Assembly: GCA_021495925.1 (NCBI GenBank)
Contig: JAKEKT010000003.1
Span: 731,877 to 795,876 of the forward strand
Direction: 5' to 3'
Source of the DNA: Diplodia intermedia
Lineage: Eukaryota > Ascomycota > Dothideomycetes > Botryosphaeriales > Botryosphaeriaceae
Length of the DNA stretch: 64,000 bases
In this document: piece after piece, positions 1 through 10,028 of the stretch
Layout of the letters: every line of letters starts with the position of its first letter
Numbering within the stretch: position 1 is the stretch's first letter
Translations under genes and position numbers: made by a program
Notes under the pieces: generated by a model
The model's database searches: none
Told to the model about the DNA's origin: nothing
Seen by the model: only the letters and a program-made list of their open reading frames with translations

Positions 1-844
1 ATCCAAGGCGTCCCTGGCCGACGTCGTGCGGGAGAGCCAGAGCCGGACCCGCATCGCGGAGGTGCCGTCGTGGGTCCCCGACTGGTCCGCGGAGGAGCCC
101 ACGTCGTCGTTCGCCGTCGCGCGAGATTTCATGGCGCTTCTTCCCCGCGCGCAGCCCGGCCCGGAGACGGACATCAGCACGCCGGTGGTGTCCAGAGGCG
201 GGACCCTCGATTTCCCGGGAAAGGAAATCGACGTCGTGCACTGCGTGGATGCGGAGTACGCGCCCGGCAAACCGATCATCCGCAAGATAGTGCGCGCCAT
301 GCCGACGTACCCGTCGCTGATCGTCCCCTGGATAACATCTTGGTGGCAGGAAGCGTTCGCCGGCTGGGAGGAAACCGGCTCGTTCCACGGCATCCGGGTT
401 TCCGGTGATGGCGCCCGTGTCTTGCGGCATCTCAACGAGCTGTTCCTCCGCATATTGGCGTCCTGCTCCCCGCACCACCGATCAGCAGCGGAACAACTTC
501 CAAGTCACCACCGGACGATGCCCTGCACCGCGTGCCTGGGCCCCCTCTCGCAGTCTTTCGCTTCCCTCCTTTCCATGTTGGAGGAGAGTGGTGGTCGTCC
601 GGGATCATCGCACTGGACGCTGTTCCTCGGCGAGGACCGCATCTTCGTCGGGGCCGGGCCGCTCGCCATGATGGAAGGCGACGCCGTGTGCCTCCTCGCC
701 GGGCTCGAGCTTCCGTGGGTGCTCCGGCCGCACCGGGACGGCTACCGGCTCGTCGGCGAGTGCGCCTTCTTCGAGCCGGGCGAGCACTGCGGGAGGTGCG
801 AGCCGCCGGAACCTCGAGGGTGGAAGCGCATGATCGTCTACTGA
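1..844 (+). CDS. HET-type (heterokaryon incompatibility-like) protein, C-terminal part, 5' partial
   Basis: The frame is open from base 2 (Ser-Lys-Ala...) to the TGA at 842-844, so the gene enters from beyond the left edge; no ATG start is visible. The HET domain itself is not in the window. Two C-terminal signatures of fungal HET proteins are: PSWVPDWS about 25 residues in, and near the end the block GLELPWVLRPHRDGYRLVGEC, which resembles the usual 'G..PFVLRP...GYRLVGECYVHG' ending. A Cys-rich tail (CGRCEPPEPRGW) follows. HET proteins of this class usually act in allorecognition and programmed cell death; that role is known for the family and not shown here. Transcription is towards the MFS gene (tail to tail). 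Internal introns cannot be excluded. Confidence 0.7.
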   Translation, partial: SKASLADVVRESQSRTRIAEVPSWVPDWSAEEPTSSFAVARDFMALLPRAQPGPETDISTPVVSRGGTLDFPGKEIDVVHCVDAEYAPGKPIIRKIVRAMPTYPSLIVPWITSWWQEAFAGWEETGSFHGIRVSGDGARVLRHLNELFLRILASCSPHHRSAAEQLPSHHRTMPCTACLGPLSQSFASLLSMLEESGGRPGSSHWTLFLGEDRIFVGAGPLAMMEGDAVCLLAGLELPWVLRPHRDGYRLVGECAFFEPGEHCGRCEPPEPRGWKRMIVY

Positions 845-1368
845 GCACACGTACTCTTCGTTCTCTGCACCGGTCCAACTCTCTTCTCGCGGCCGGGACG
901 GTTCGATTCTCGGGAAATAAACGGGAAAAGTCCCAGAGCGGAGCTTTCGACTTTCGACGATATGTCATTCACTGTTCTCATCTGGTGGTTCATGTCATCC
1001 ACGAATCCTGGGCGGCGCAGACTGTTCATGTTATCAGACGATTCCCATTGATCGTCCCATCTATCCGCCATGCACGTCACGCCATCCCATGCTTCTTCGT
1101 ATATTCATTCATCCAGCTGGATATCGGGCCCATGATGATCTAGGTATCGCAATCGATTTCGCCCAATCATTTGCTTTTTTTTTTTTTCACCCAATCTGGT
1201 CGCCAATTCTCATCCGCTTTCTTTTTTTTTTCCCAGTCCAAAGCAAAAAATGAAAAAGGAAGAAGGGGGGAAGTAAAAAAAAAAATTTAAACATTGAAAA
1301 GGAAAAAAAAAACGTCTAGTGATTCCTCCTTCTCTCTCTCTCTCTCTCTCCAACCCCTGCCCCCACTC
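845..1368. other. Intergenic, convergent 3' ends, with low-complexity runs
   Basis: No gene was seen. The stretch lies between the 3' ends of two convergent genes. It holds T-runs near 1176-1188 and 1221-1230, an A-run near 1276-1285, and a perfect (TC)10 tract at 1331-1350. These probably belong to the 3' UTRs and polyadenylation regions. Confidence 0.6.
1331..1350. repeat. (TC)10 microsatellite
   Basis: Twenty bases of perfect TC dinucleotide repeat, just outside the 3' end of the MFS transporter gene on the opposite strand. Confidence 0.9.
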
Positions 1369-3174
1369 TCAGGCAAACGCCCTATGCCCATCCATGCCCC
1401 TGCGCATCCTCTCGCCGAACCGCTTCATGGCCCAAATGCACGCGCAGCCCCACACGAACGACACGACGGCCAAGCCGGTGAACAACCACCCATTCCCGAT
1501 GGCGGCGACGAGGGGCTGGGCGACGACGCTGCCGACGCAGCTGAAGATGTTGCGGACGAAGTTGTTGAGGGCGATGCCGCTGCTCGCGCGCTTGGGCATG
1601 AACTCGGTGAGCATGGTGGTGGCCATGGCGAAGATGAGCATGCTGCCGACGCCGAAGAAGAAATTCGCCACCATCGGGCACAACCAGAAAATCCCTTTCT
1701 CCGCCGTCCACCCGTACCACACGAGCGCGCCGGGGAACAGCGCGGCGCCCAGCCACGCGTTCTCGCGCATGCGGTCCTCGGGGCGGAACGCGAGGGCGCC
1801 CGTGGCGGGGTCGACGCGGCCGGCGCGCGCGGCCTCGCGGCGCATGATGCTGTCGAGCCAGCGGCCGCCGAAGAGGGACGCCGCGATGTAGCCGAGCGAG
1901 TTGGGGATGTAGAGCAGGCCGACGGCGACGGTGGCGAAGGCGTAGGGCGCGTGCGAGAAGGTCGTCTCGATGCTGATGTTGAGCACGTACAGGCACGCGA
2001 AGGCCATGGTCGCGTACGACACGACGAGGAAGATGGCCGGGAAGCGCAGGTACAGGATGATGCGCAGCGGGTCGACGAGGCAGCGGCGCGCCACGAGCAG
2101 CCATTTGGTTGTCGCGCGCTGCACGCTCTGCCGCGTCGACACGCGCTGCAGTGAGGGCTGCTGGGCGGCGGCGCCGGTGTTGGTGGTGGGCTTCTCCAGG
2201 CCGACGGCGGCGGCTTCGACCTCCTCGGCCGTGTTGCTTCCAGCGAGAGGGTCGTCGTTGGCTGCAGCTGCTGTCGTCTTCGCCGCCTCCTTCTCGGCCT
2301 CGGCGACCACGTTCTTCGTGCGGCGCAGTGTTTCCGGGAGGAAGAAGCAGATGCAGATCCAGACGACGGCGCCGTAGATGACCAGGAACCATTGGGTGCT
2401 CCTCCACCCCAGTCCCTCCGCGAGAGCACCACCGACAATGGGAGCAATCAGGGGGCCGCAAAGGGGGCCCAAGTAGAAGATGCCCATGGCGCGTCCGCGC
2501 TCCCTCACCTCCCAGATGTCGGCGATGGTGCCGCCGCCGACGGCCTGCACGCTAGCCGACGCGCCGCCGCTCAGCACGCGCATGACGATGAGCATGGAGA
2601 TGTTGCTGGCGACGGCGGAGAGGACGCCCCAGAGGATGAAGAGGACGAAGGAGCTGAGGTAGATGGTGCGCCGGCCCAGCGTCTCGGAGAAGGAGCTCCA
2701 CCACAGCGGGAAGATGGCCATGGCCAGCATGTAGAAGGCGACGCTCATGTTGGCGATGGTGGCGGTGGTGTCGAGGTCGGCGGCGATGTCGTTGAGGGCG
2801 GGCAGGACGATGGCCGAGCCCGTGGGCGCCGCCATGGCCGCCAGCGCGACGAAGAAGGTGATGGTCCATTTGATCTTGCGGCTGTACTCGTACGGGTTCG
2901 ACACTTCGGGGATCAGGCACACGTGTGCGAGCAGCCCGCGCCGCTCGCGCCGGGGGATGATGGTGGGTGTGCGAGAGACTGCCGACGAGCGGGATGTTAT
3001 TGTGTGCAGTTGCGGTGGCTGGTTTGCTGCGTCCTGCTGCTGGTTTATCTCGTCGTCGTCGTCGGATAGCACACTGCTGGTGCCAGTCTTGGGCCGGTCC
3101 TCTGCTGGTTCCTGGGCATGGCTGGCCGACGAAGGCTTCACCTCGAAGCCGATGTCCTTCTCTTCGTCAGACAT
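1369..3174 (-). CDS. MFS drug:H+ antiporter, DHA1 family (Qdr/Dtr1-like)
   Basis: Single-exon gene of 601 residues. The ATG at 3174 (MSDEEKDIGF) is chosen; a TTG two codons upstream is only an open-frame extension. The layout is a ~110-residue polar cytosolic N-terminus, about 12 hydrophobic segments and a Lys/Glu-rich central loop of ~80 residues. Signatures are the antiporter motif C-like block GPLCGPLIAPIVGG, the SETLGRRTIYL loop (motif A type), and NNFVRNIFSCVGS in the C-half, which is characteristic of fungal Qdr/Dtr1 exporters. The predicted role is proton-coupled export of small organic compounds across the plasma membrane or, in the Dtr1 branch, of a cell-wall precursor. The substrate cannot be read from the sequence. 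It shares a ~950 bp upstream region with the divergent TPMT-like gene. Confidence 0.9.
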   Translation of the reverse strand: MSDEEKDIGFEVKPSSASHAQEPAEDRPKTGTSSVLSDDDDEINQQQDAANQPPQLHTITSRSSAVSRTPTIIPRRERRGLLAHVCLIPEVSNPYEYSRKIKWTITFFVALAAMAAPTGSAIVLPALNDIAADLDTTATIANMSVAFYMLAMAIFPLWWSSFSETLGRRTIYLSSFVLFILWGVLSAVASNISMLIVMRVLSGGASASVQAVGGGTIADIWEVRERGRAMGIFYLGPLCGPLIAPIVGGALAEGLGWRSTQWFLVIYGAVVWICICFFLPETLRRTKNVVAEAEKEAAKTTAAAANDDPLAGSNTAEEVEAAAVGLEKPTTNTGAAAQQPSLQRVSTRQSVQRATTKWLLVARRCLVDPLRIILYLRFPAIFLVVSYATMAFACLYVLNISIETTFSHAPYAFATVAVGLLYIPNSLGYIAASLFGGRWLDSIMRREAARAGRVDPATGALAFRPEDRMRENAWLGAALFPGALVWYGWTAEKGIFWLCPMVANFFFGVGSMLIFAMATTMLTEFMPKRASSGIALNNFVRNIFSCVGSVVAQPLVAAIGNGWLFTGLAVVSFVWGCACIWAMKRFGERMRRGMDGHRAFA

Positions 3175-4122
3175 AGTCAACTACCTGGGTTGTAAATTTG
3201 GTCGTCGTGGTGAAGAGATTGCCTCGGCTCCTTCCTAATGGGGTTGAGGAATAGCCGGTGCTGCAAGAGTCGATGGCGTCGGCAAGGGGCGCGCGCTGCC
3301 GAGGGTCCAAATGTGAGCAAACAGGCAAAAGTGGCAGGCTTCGAGGGAGCAATGTGCCGCTGCGCCACTTTCAAAAAAAAAAATGGGAAAGGAAAGGTAC
3401 AAAGAAAGACCTCCGTCTCACGAGATTTGTAGCCGGCCGCCGCACGGGGCCGTGTTGCGGGACGGGCGTGCACCGAGCACCTCTAGGTAGATTTTTGGAG
3501 CTCCACCGCTGCTGTGCTCTTCCGACGCGCACCAACACGGGTCGGATAAGACTGACAGGGAGAGAAAAAGGGCTGGACGGCAGGCTAGCTCGCGGCTGGG
3601 CGCCGGCTGGTTTATCGGGCGGCGCGCCATGATGATAAAGCTGCGTGCTCCCCGCTTGCCGCAACGCCAGGCCGATGAGATTGGGTGCGGAAAGAGGCAG
3701 GCGATGCCGGCTATCCGCCCCGGAAAGCGCGAAAGTCCGAGCCCAGCGGGCGGGTCACTTGATTGCGGCGGCGCTGTCAAGCATGGCCAAGCACTCGCTT
3801 AGTGGTTGCCGTTCTGGGTCTGCCGGCGGGTACCTTGGTGGACCGCCGTCGTCATTGGCGGCTGCACCGGCGTCATACTCCAGATCCCAAAGTCAATCTA
3901 GCAGCCGCCAGCCCTCTGAATCGCCATGTTTCGCCGCAACTCTGACCTCAATCCAGCCTTGTCCAGACTTCATAAATCTTGCTCTCCCACCGCACCAGCT
4001 TCCACCGCTTTTGTCGCCAACAAACAGTGCTCACGAGCGCGACCCTCGAGCAAACAACCCCGCCTGCACTTTGCCGCCTGTACCCCGCTTCACCCCGCCG
4101 CTCAACCGCACCTCCAAACGCA
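3175..4122. promoter_or_regulatory. Shared upstream region of the MFS and TPMT-like genes
   Basis: This 948 bp region lies between two divergently transcribed starts. No ORF in it has coding character. An A-run occurs at 3372-3383. The last ~200 bp before the TPMT-like ATG are C/T-rich with little G, typical of fungal leaders. I could not assign specific factor sites. Confidence 0.5.
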
Positions 4123-5133
4123 ATGCAGCCCGAGCCCTCCGGACGCGCCAGCCCTCCGCCCGGGAACTTCAACAAGCATCCCAAGCACCCCACCGAGGCC
4201 CGCGAGCGCCTGTTGACGCACTTCGGCAGCACCGAGCCCAAGGACCAGGGCGGCCGCTGGGACGACCTGTGGAAGGAGGGCGACTTCCTGCCGTGGGACA
4301 AGGGCTTCCCCAACCCCGCTCTGCACGAGCTGCTGACGACGCACGTCTTCTCCAACCGTCAAAGGGACGTCAAGCAGGAGGAGCGCCCGCTGGTGCCCGC
4401 GCCCGTCAACGCCGAGACCAAGCGGCGGAAGCGGGCGTTGGTGCCCGGCTGCGGCAAAGGCTATGACGTCGTGCTGCTTGCTTCTTACGGCTACGACGCG
4501 TGGGGGCTGGAAGTGAGCTCCCACGCCATTGAGCAGGCGAAGAAGTGGACGCGGGAGGTCGAGGACAACGAGTTCCGCAAGTACGAGACGATTGACAAGG
4601 ATATCGGCCGGGGCTCCGTCAACTTTGTGCTCGGCGACTTCTTCAAGGACGATTGGCTGAAAGAGGCTGGTGGTATGGAGTTCGACTTGATCTATGATTA
4701 CACGGTATGTTCCAATGAGCTCTATCACCGTCTTGCCTTTTTGATGCCGTGCGTCTGACGCTCTTGACTCTAGTTCCTCTCCGCTCTGCCACCTCAGCTT
4801 CGCCCAGCGTGGTCGCTGCGGATGTCGCAACTTCTCTCCCACGATCCGCATGCCGCGCTCGTCTGCATCGAATTTCCTACATACAAGGAGCCGTCCACAG
4901 GAGGCCCTCCGTTTGGTTGCCAGCCGAGGGTATATGAGCAGCACCTGAGTCGTCCTGGTGAGGAGTTGAAATATGGTGAAGACGGCCATGTTGTTGAGGA
5001 GCATGGTGAGGATGGAGTGGTTCCAAGGAACAAGCATGGATTAGTCCGCCTCGTGCATTTCCATCCCGAACAGAGCCATGAAATCGGGAAGGGTACAGAT
5101 TTTGTGAGCATCTGGCGGCACCAAACCGCGTAA
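4123..5133 (+). CDS. TPMT-family SAM-dependent (thiol) methyltransferase
   Basis: Two exons, 4123-4704 and 4774-5133, with a 69 nt GTATGT...CTCTAG intron joined in phase 0, give 313 residues. The start is the first ATG (MQPEPSGRAS). The family is recognised by WDDLWKEGDFLPWDKGFPNP (substrate/cofactor entry loop), the SAM-binding motif I LVPGCGKGYDV, the following acidic strand GLEVS, and in exon 2 FLSALPPQLRPAW plus CIEFPTYKEP. This matches the TPMT family (thiopurine/thiol methyltransferases, including fungal Tmt-type enzymes). It is predicted to transfer a methyl group from SAM to a thiol or halide/chalcogen acceptor in the cytosol; the exact acceptor is unknown. It converges on the OTU deubiquitinase gene with only ~110 bp between stop codons. 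Confidence 0.9.
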
Positions 5134-5244
5134 GCAACACTCCCTGTCAACGCGCCTTACTCTCCAGAACGGGCTCCTCCGATCAACCTTATTCCCCTCG
5201 CCGAGAAGATGTCCTTCTGTAGATTTCATGTAAATGTAGAGAAA

Positions 5245-6246
5245 TCAAGTTCCCTTCCTCAAAGAGTTGTAATGCTCTCCCAAGCCAAAGCCGTGCTTGT
5301 AGTACGCCAGCCATAGTTCCTTCTCTTCCCCATCTGCCGGAGTCTGGCCCTCGGCACCAGGCTCAATGGTGTCCACCCTGCCATCGGAGTGAAGCACCTT
5401 GATGTTGACGCCATACGTTCTTGCCAGCGCCAACAACTCCATGTGCCCACCCCACTCCCCAGAATCTCGGACCTTGATCACGTAGGAGTCCAGCGGCTCT
5501 TCCATGAACGGCACAAAGTCGTCCGGATGCGAGGCGATCCAATCCGCCGCCGCCTTTCGTACTGTTCTGTAACTTTCCTTCTTATTGCCCCCAGCCTCTC
5601 CATTTTCTTGTCCAATTACGTTTGGTGTTATCCGCGGCTTCAAGTCGAGGTCCTGGGCGGCCATTCCGTCGGCGATGGCGCTGTACAGGCAGTGTCCGTC
5701 GGCGCGAATGACCTGCTCCTTCAGCCCGCGCTTCTCGAACTGCTCGACCAGAGCAGCGCGCTCGGCCTTGCGCATGTCGGGCATGGACTGCGCCTCCGCG
5801 GCGGCTTCGGCGACCAGGGCGTCCTGCTCGGCCGCGCGGCGAGCCAGTCGAGCCTTTTGACGGTTGCCCTTGCGCTTCGGTCCCTGCGATTGTTGTTCCG
5901 CAGCATCATCCGGGGCGGCGGCGGTGCCGTCGGCCGCGGGCTGTTGGCTCGAGGACATCGAAAGCTTCTCGGCGGCGGCGTCTGCGAGGTCGTGGTCGTT
6001 GTCGTTGTCGTCGTTGTCGGCTCCGTCTCCGGCAGCTTCGGGGTCGGCATCGTCGCCGTCACCTGTTGCGTTGCCGGTGAGCTCGGCGAGCTCGCGTGCT
6101 TGTCGCTCCTTCAGCTCTTGCTCGAGCCTTGCGCATTCGTCGTTGACGCCTTTGCGGGTCTTCTTGGTGGCGGCCTTCTTCTTCTGCGTGACGCGGGCCT
6201 GCAGATCCCGCAGCTCCTTGCGGTGCCTGGCCTGTAACTCGTCCAT
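5245..6246 (-). CDS. otu2: OTU-domain deubiquitinase (Otu2/OTUD6 type)
   Basis: Single exon, 333 residues. The ATG at 6246 gives MDELQARHRKEL, the conserved start of Otu2/OTUD6 proteins; the 19-codon upstream extension lacks an ATG. Residues 1-50 form a basic/acidic coiled coil with KKKAATKKTRKGVNDEC. Residues 50-150 are acidic and low complexity. The OTU domain covers ~165-330 with catalytic Asp183 and Cys186 (RADGHCLYSAIADG) and the closing His325 in GLGEHYNSL. Family members cleave ubiquitin chains; yeast Otu2 and human OTUD6 act on ribosomal proteins and translation. It is divergent from the reductase gene, with 327 bp between starts. Confidence 0.93.
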   Translation of the reverse strand: MDELQARHRKELRDLQARVTQKKKAATKKTRKGVNDECARLEQELKERQARELAELTGNATGDGDDADPEAAGDGADNDDNDNDHDLADAAAEKLSMSSSQQPAADGTAAAPDDAAEQQSQGPKRKGNRQKARLARRAAEQDALVAEAAAEAQSMPDMRKAERAALVEQFEKRGLKEQVIRADGHCLYSAIADGMAAQDLDLKPRITPNVIGQENGEAGGNKKESYRTVRKAAADWIASHPDDFVPFMEEPLDSYVIKVRDSGEWGGHMELLALARTYGVNIKVLHSDGRVDTIEPGAEGQTPADGEEKELWLAYYKHGFGLGEHYNSLRKGT

Positions 6247-6573
6247 GGTCGGCGTTGCGGGGGAAGGGAGCGAATAGCGTCGGCGGGGCGAGGGATTGGG
6301 CAAAGGAAAGTTTGCAGAGCTCTTGAAAGTTTGTGGGGGGGAAAAAGGCGAGTCAGCGCCCCGCGGTAAAGCAAAGCCACAGCTCGCGGGCGATCCCCTC
6401 CGATTCGGTGCCGGCCGACTTGCCTCGGCATTGGGCCTACTACGTACGTTTCCCCAGACTACTGACGCGGGACAGCTCGCTGGGGAAGCCGACTACTTGA
6501 AGCAAACCGCCTGCCGCCATGCTCCGGCTTTGCTTTCCAACCCCAGTCAGTTGAATCATCAACTACCGCCGCA
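6247..6573. promoter_or_regulatory. Bidirectional promoter between otu2 and the SDR gene
   Basis: This 327 bp region separates two divergent ATGs. It has no credible ORF of its own. I see no clear TATA box on either strand. Confidence 0.5.
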
Positions 6574-7498
6574 ATGGATGTCAACAACCTCTTCAGCGTC
6601 AAGGTACGGCAACGGCTGCTGCATCACCGCAAGTGTCCACCCAGCGAGCTAACGCACGACGTGCTTCAGGGCAAGGTCGTCCTCGTCACCGGCGGCGCCA
6701 AAGGCATCGGCCGCATGATCTCCGAAGGCTTCGTCGCCAACGGGGCCAAAGTCTACATCTCGTCGCGCGACGCCAAGGCGTGCGACGCGGCCGTCGCCGA
6801 GCTCAACGCGGCGGGCCAGGCCAGCGGCGGCAGCGCGCACGCCATCCCGGCCGACTTCTACAAGGAAGAAGAGTGCAGGCGGCTGGCGGACGAGCTGGGG
6901 CGGCGCGAGCGGCGCCTGCACGTGCTGGTCAACAACTCGGGCTCCAACTGGGGCGCGCCGTACGACGAGTACCCCGAGTCGGCGTGGGTGCGCGTGCTCA
7001 CGCTGAACCTGCACCGCGTCTTCACCATCACCCAGCTGGTGACGCCGCTGCTCGAGAAGGCGGCCGCCGAGGGCGAGCCCGCGCGCGTCATCAACATCGG
7101 CTCCGTCGACGGCCTGCGCGTGCCCGCGCTCGAGACGTTCGCCTACTCGAGCAGCAAGGCCGGCCTGCACCATCTGAGCCGCGTGCTCGCGAGCCACCTC
7201 GGCAAGAGGAACATCACGTAAGCTTCTCCTTCTCCGTGCTAGATCGAAGGGTGGGTGTAGAGGCTCACGCTGCGGCAGTTCCAACACGCTGGCCTGTGGG
7301 CCGTTCGAGTCGAAGATGATGGCCGCGACCCTGAAGCAGTATAAGGATGTGATCGAGTCGGGGATCCCACTGCACCGCATCGGCAGTCCTGAGGACGTTG
7401 CGGGCGCCTGTCTTTTCCTGTCCAGCAAGGCTGGCAGTTTTGTCAACGGGGCGACCATCGCTCTGGACGGCGGCAGCGTGATCAATGCGAAGCTTTGA
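6574..7498 (+). CDS. Short-chain dehydrogenase/reductase (3-oxoacyl reductase-like)
   Basis: Three exons, 6574-6603, 6670-7217 and 7279-7498, give 265 residues. The first exon is only 30 nt (MDVNNLFSVK) and joins GKVVLVTGGAKGIG, restoring the classical Rossmann motif TGxxxGIG (residues 17-24). NNSG (cofactor and fold motif), the catalytic Ser in INIGSVDG and YSSSK (Tyr/Lys) follow. Exon 3 supplies LACGPFESKMM and the C-terminal NGATIALDGG typical of classical SDRs. The N-terminus and the NNSGSNWGAPYDEYP block resemble fungal proteins annotated as rhamnolipid-type 3-oxoacyl-ACP reductases; an NADP(H)-dependent keto-reduction is therefore likely. The physiological substrate is unknown, and no biosynthetic cluster surrounds it. 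Confidence 0.92.
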
Positions 7499-7723
7499 AC
7501 CTTTGCATCAGTGCAGTCTAGATCGAATTGTATCAAGGAGACAAGCTCAGCGGAAGGATTGAAGTCTGCCTTGCACATGGCATGCGGGCGGCCCGAGCAC
7601 GTTTAATTGAAGCGGGCACCAGGCCACTATAGATCAAAGCCTTTACCCGAACTGACCGGTAGGGAAACGATAATCTAATTAAGGCGTTCTATCAATAATC
7701 TAGAAAGCTCCAAGGCCACGAGG

Positions 7724-9884
7724 TCAGATTGCTCCTTTGATCAGGCTCCAAGCATGGACGGCGTTGAGCCCGAGGATCTTTGGCACCGCCGATCCTGCAT
7801 CCTCCGCGCCAAGTGCCCGTAGATCGCTCGATACCACGCTGAAGACGCCCACAGTCAAACAGATTCTAACAATGAGATCGAACAGGTCGATAACCTCGGT
7901 AAAGCCCAGGCCGAACCTCTGCGCCAGGAAGAGCTTGAGTAGACACTGCCGATACAGCCGTGCATCATGACAATTACGCATAACGTACTCGTCGCACGTC
8001 GCAAAACCTTTCGGCCTGATGTCTTCACGAGCGAAAGCCGGACTGCAGCCTTGCACAGCGTCTGGATAGCTTGGTGCTGCCGGCGGACAGCGCAGTTTGC
8101 GGAGAAGTTGCCAGCCACTAGTGACCCCTAATTGACTGAGTTGGAACGGCAGTGGCTCGACGTATCTCGGATGATTCAGGGGCAGTAGCTTTAGTGCCTG
8201 CGGGTTTGATATCCATGCAGTCTTGTTCTTCTCGTCGGTAAAGAGGGATTCGCGGTCCAAGGCTTCGGATGTGTGATAGTAGTGCACAAACCGGCTATAG
8301 AAGGCCGGGTTGGTTACATTGATATCCAAAGAATTGGATGATTGATCCTCCTTTGCACTAGAGGAGAGAATTTCCTCGGTCTCGCCAAGGCCGGGAGCAG
8401 GTGTATAGGAAACTCGAATAGGCTGGTCTGTGTGGCTGACAAGGTAACGGAGGTACCTGCGGAAGAATGATTCCAGATGCCTACAAGGCCGAGTTAGTGA
8501 ACGGTCATCCAAACATGAGTGGAGCACTGACTTTTCGATTGCTGTGGGATCTCTGCCGATACCTGTAGGCACGACCTCGGGCCGAAAGAACACCTCAAGC
8601 TTTCGCCAAAAGTAAAGCTTGTACGCTTCCTTCACTATCCTTGGGAATGTGACCAGGCCTACCCACCACCAATCCCTAATGAAGTATAACGCTTGCCATA
8701 TAGACAGCGTGCTAGGGTCTAGTGGTGGCCCATCTGAGAATACCCGTGCTACGAGTTTCGGATGTTGTTCAGACGATCGAAGAACAATGTTGTTGTCGAT
8801 GTGAGAAACTCCTTGGGCCATATGGAACGGATCGATCGCGGTCAAAGAATAGGAGCCCTTCCGAGAATTAAATGGAGAAACGTGAAAGTCCTTGGTCCAG
8901 GCGTCCGTGAACTTTGTAGATTGTTTGGCGTGTCCAGTTGTGTCGGTGTCGTCCGATAAATCGTCGACATCATGGCTTAAACCCTTGAGTAGATACATGC
9001 GCCTCTCGCCGAAGGTGTTGTTTACTTCCAAAATCATCATGACAAGCTGATGGCTGGCGGAGTAGATGTACCAGAAGGAAACAGGGTTAAAAGAATAGCC
9101 GAGGAACTTTGCTGCCGTTACAAGATAGGCGTGGTGCCATTCTTCGTCGGAGATGCCCTGTACCAATTAGCTGCATCCAATTGATGAAAATATATACACA
9201 CACCTGAGACCGCAGATATTGCGCCAGCTTCCCTTTAAGGCTAAGGCTCTCACCACCACGCTCAAGGTAGTCGGATCCCTGTATATGAAACCAACCTTTG
9301 CTTCTTGATGTACGAGACAGCAACCCCGTATCAACCGATACCATTGAAGTATTGGGGCAGTTGTTTTCCTCGGGACCAACCGGGACGCCGACAAGAAGAT
9401 AGGAATATGCGAAAGAATGCTTTTTGGGGAACATACGGGTGTGTGTAGTACGGCAGGGAAACACTAGCGGTCTGCAATGCTTCTCAGGGTTCTGGCTCTC
9501 TGTTGAGAGACCTTGTTCGTAGTCATTACCTCTGAAAAGCACTCCTGACATCAAGAACGCGGCAATCAACAAAGCCAGAGATATGGCAAGAGCTGAAAGA
9601 GCATGTCCTGAAGTGAACTGAGATAAAGTCCGGATCAGCGCGGGATCTGTAGGTCGTGAAGCAACGATAACAAGCAAAGCGTCAACAATTGCGGTTCGCG
9701 TGTCGCCAGATGTAAGCCTGGCGAGCCATAGGACGTTCCCAGTCGAGTAACAGGCGGCAACGACATTAAGTGACCCGTGCAAGAAGAGGGAAACGGCACT
9801 TGCGGATGTCAAAGTAACCACAGCCTTAGACAAGGACCAGCGTGAGCGAGCAGTTCCTGCGTCGCCAACAACAGGTGAAGCCAT
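7724..9884 (-). CDS. DUF1365-family membrane-associated protein
   Basis: Three exons on the minus strand, 9884-9204, 9157-8532 and 8480-7724, give 687 residues. Introns are 46 nt (GTGTGT...TACAG) and 51 nt (GTCAGT...TGTAG); the second keeps frame if unspliced, but removing it gives the continuous IEKHLESFFRRYLR. Two hydrophobic segments lie near residues 15-45 and 90-115, and another near the C-terminus (ICLTVGVFSVV). The DUF1365 core is recognised by RMFPKKHSFAYSYLLVGVPV and FLGYSFNPVSFWYIYSASHQL followed by EVNNTFGERRMYLL. Bacterial DUF1365 genes usually sit beside cyclopropane-fatty-acid synthase-like and amine-oxidase genes. No such partner is present here, so a lipid-related role is only inference. 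Confidence 0.85.
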
Positions 9885-10028
9885 GCGGGAGAGGTGGAGT
9901 GGTGACAGAGACGTGAAGCCGGAGACGTTAGATCATCACTGCCGGAATGTACAGGGATCTCTTGCACGCACTAGAGCCTTTCAGGCCAAGCGTCTCAGCA
10001 AACGCCGACTTGCCGATCGATTTTCTAC
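9885..10028. promoter_or_regulatory. Compact divergent promoter, DUF1365 gene / has1
   Basis: Only 144 bp separate the two ATGs if Has1 starts at its first in-frame ATG, or 234 bp if it starts at 10119. Both transcripts must therefore start within this interval or inside the neighbouring 5' coding region. Confidence 0.6.

Noticed and set aside
4102..5037. 311-codon minus-strand frame antisense to the TPMT-like gene
   Set aside because: It is the shadow of a conserved gene on the plus strand and continues across that gene's intron; no family match of its own.
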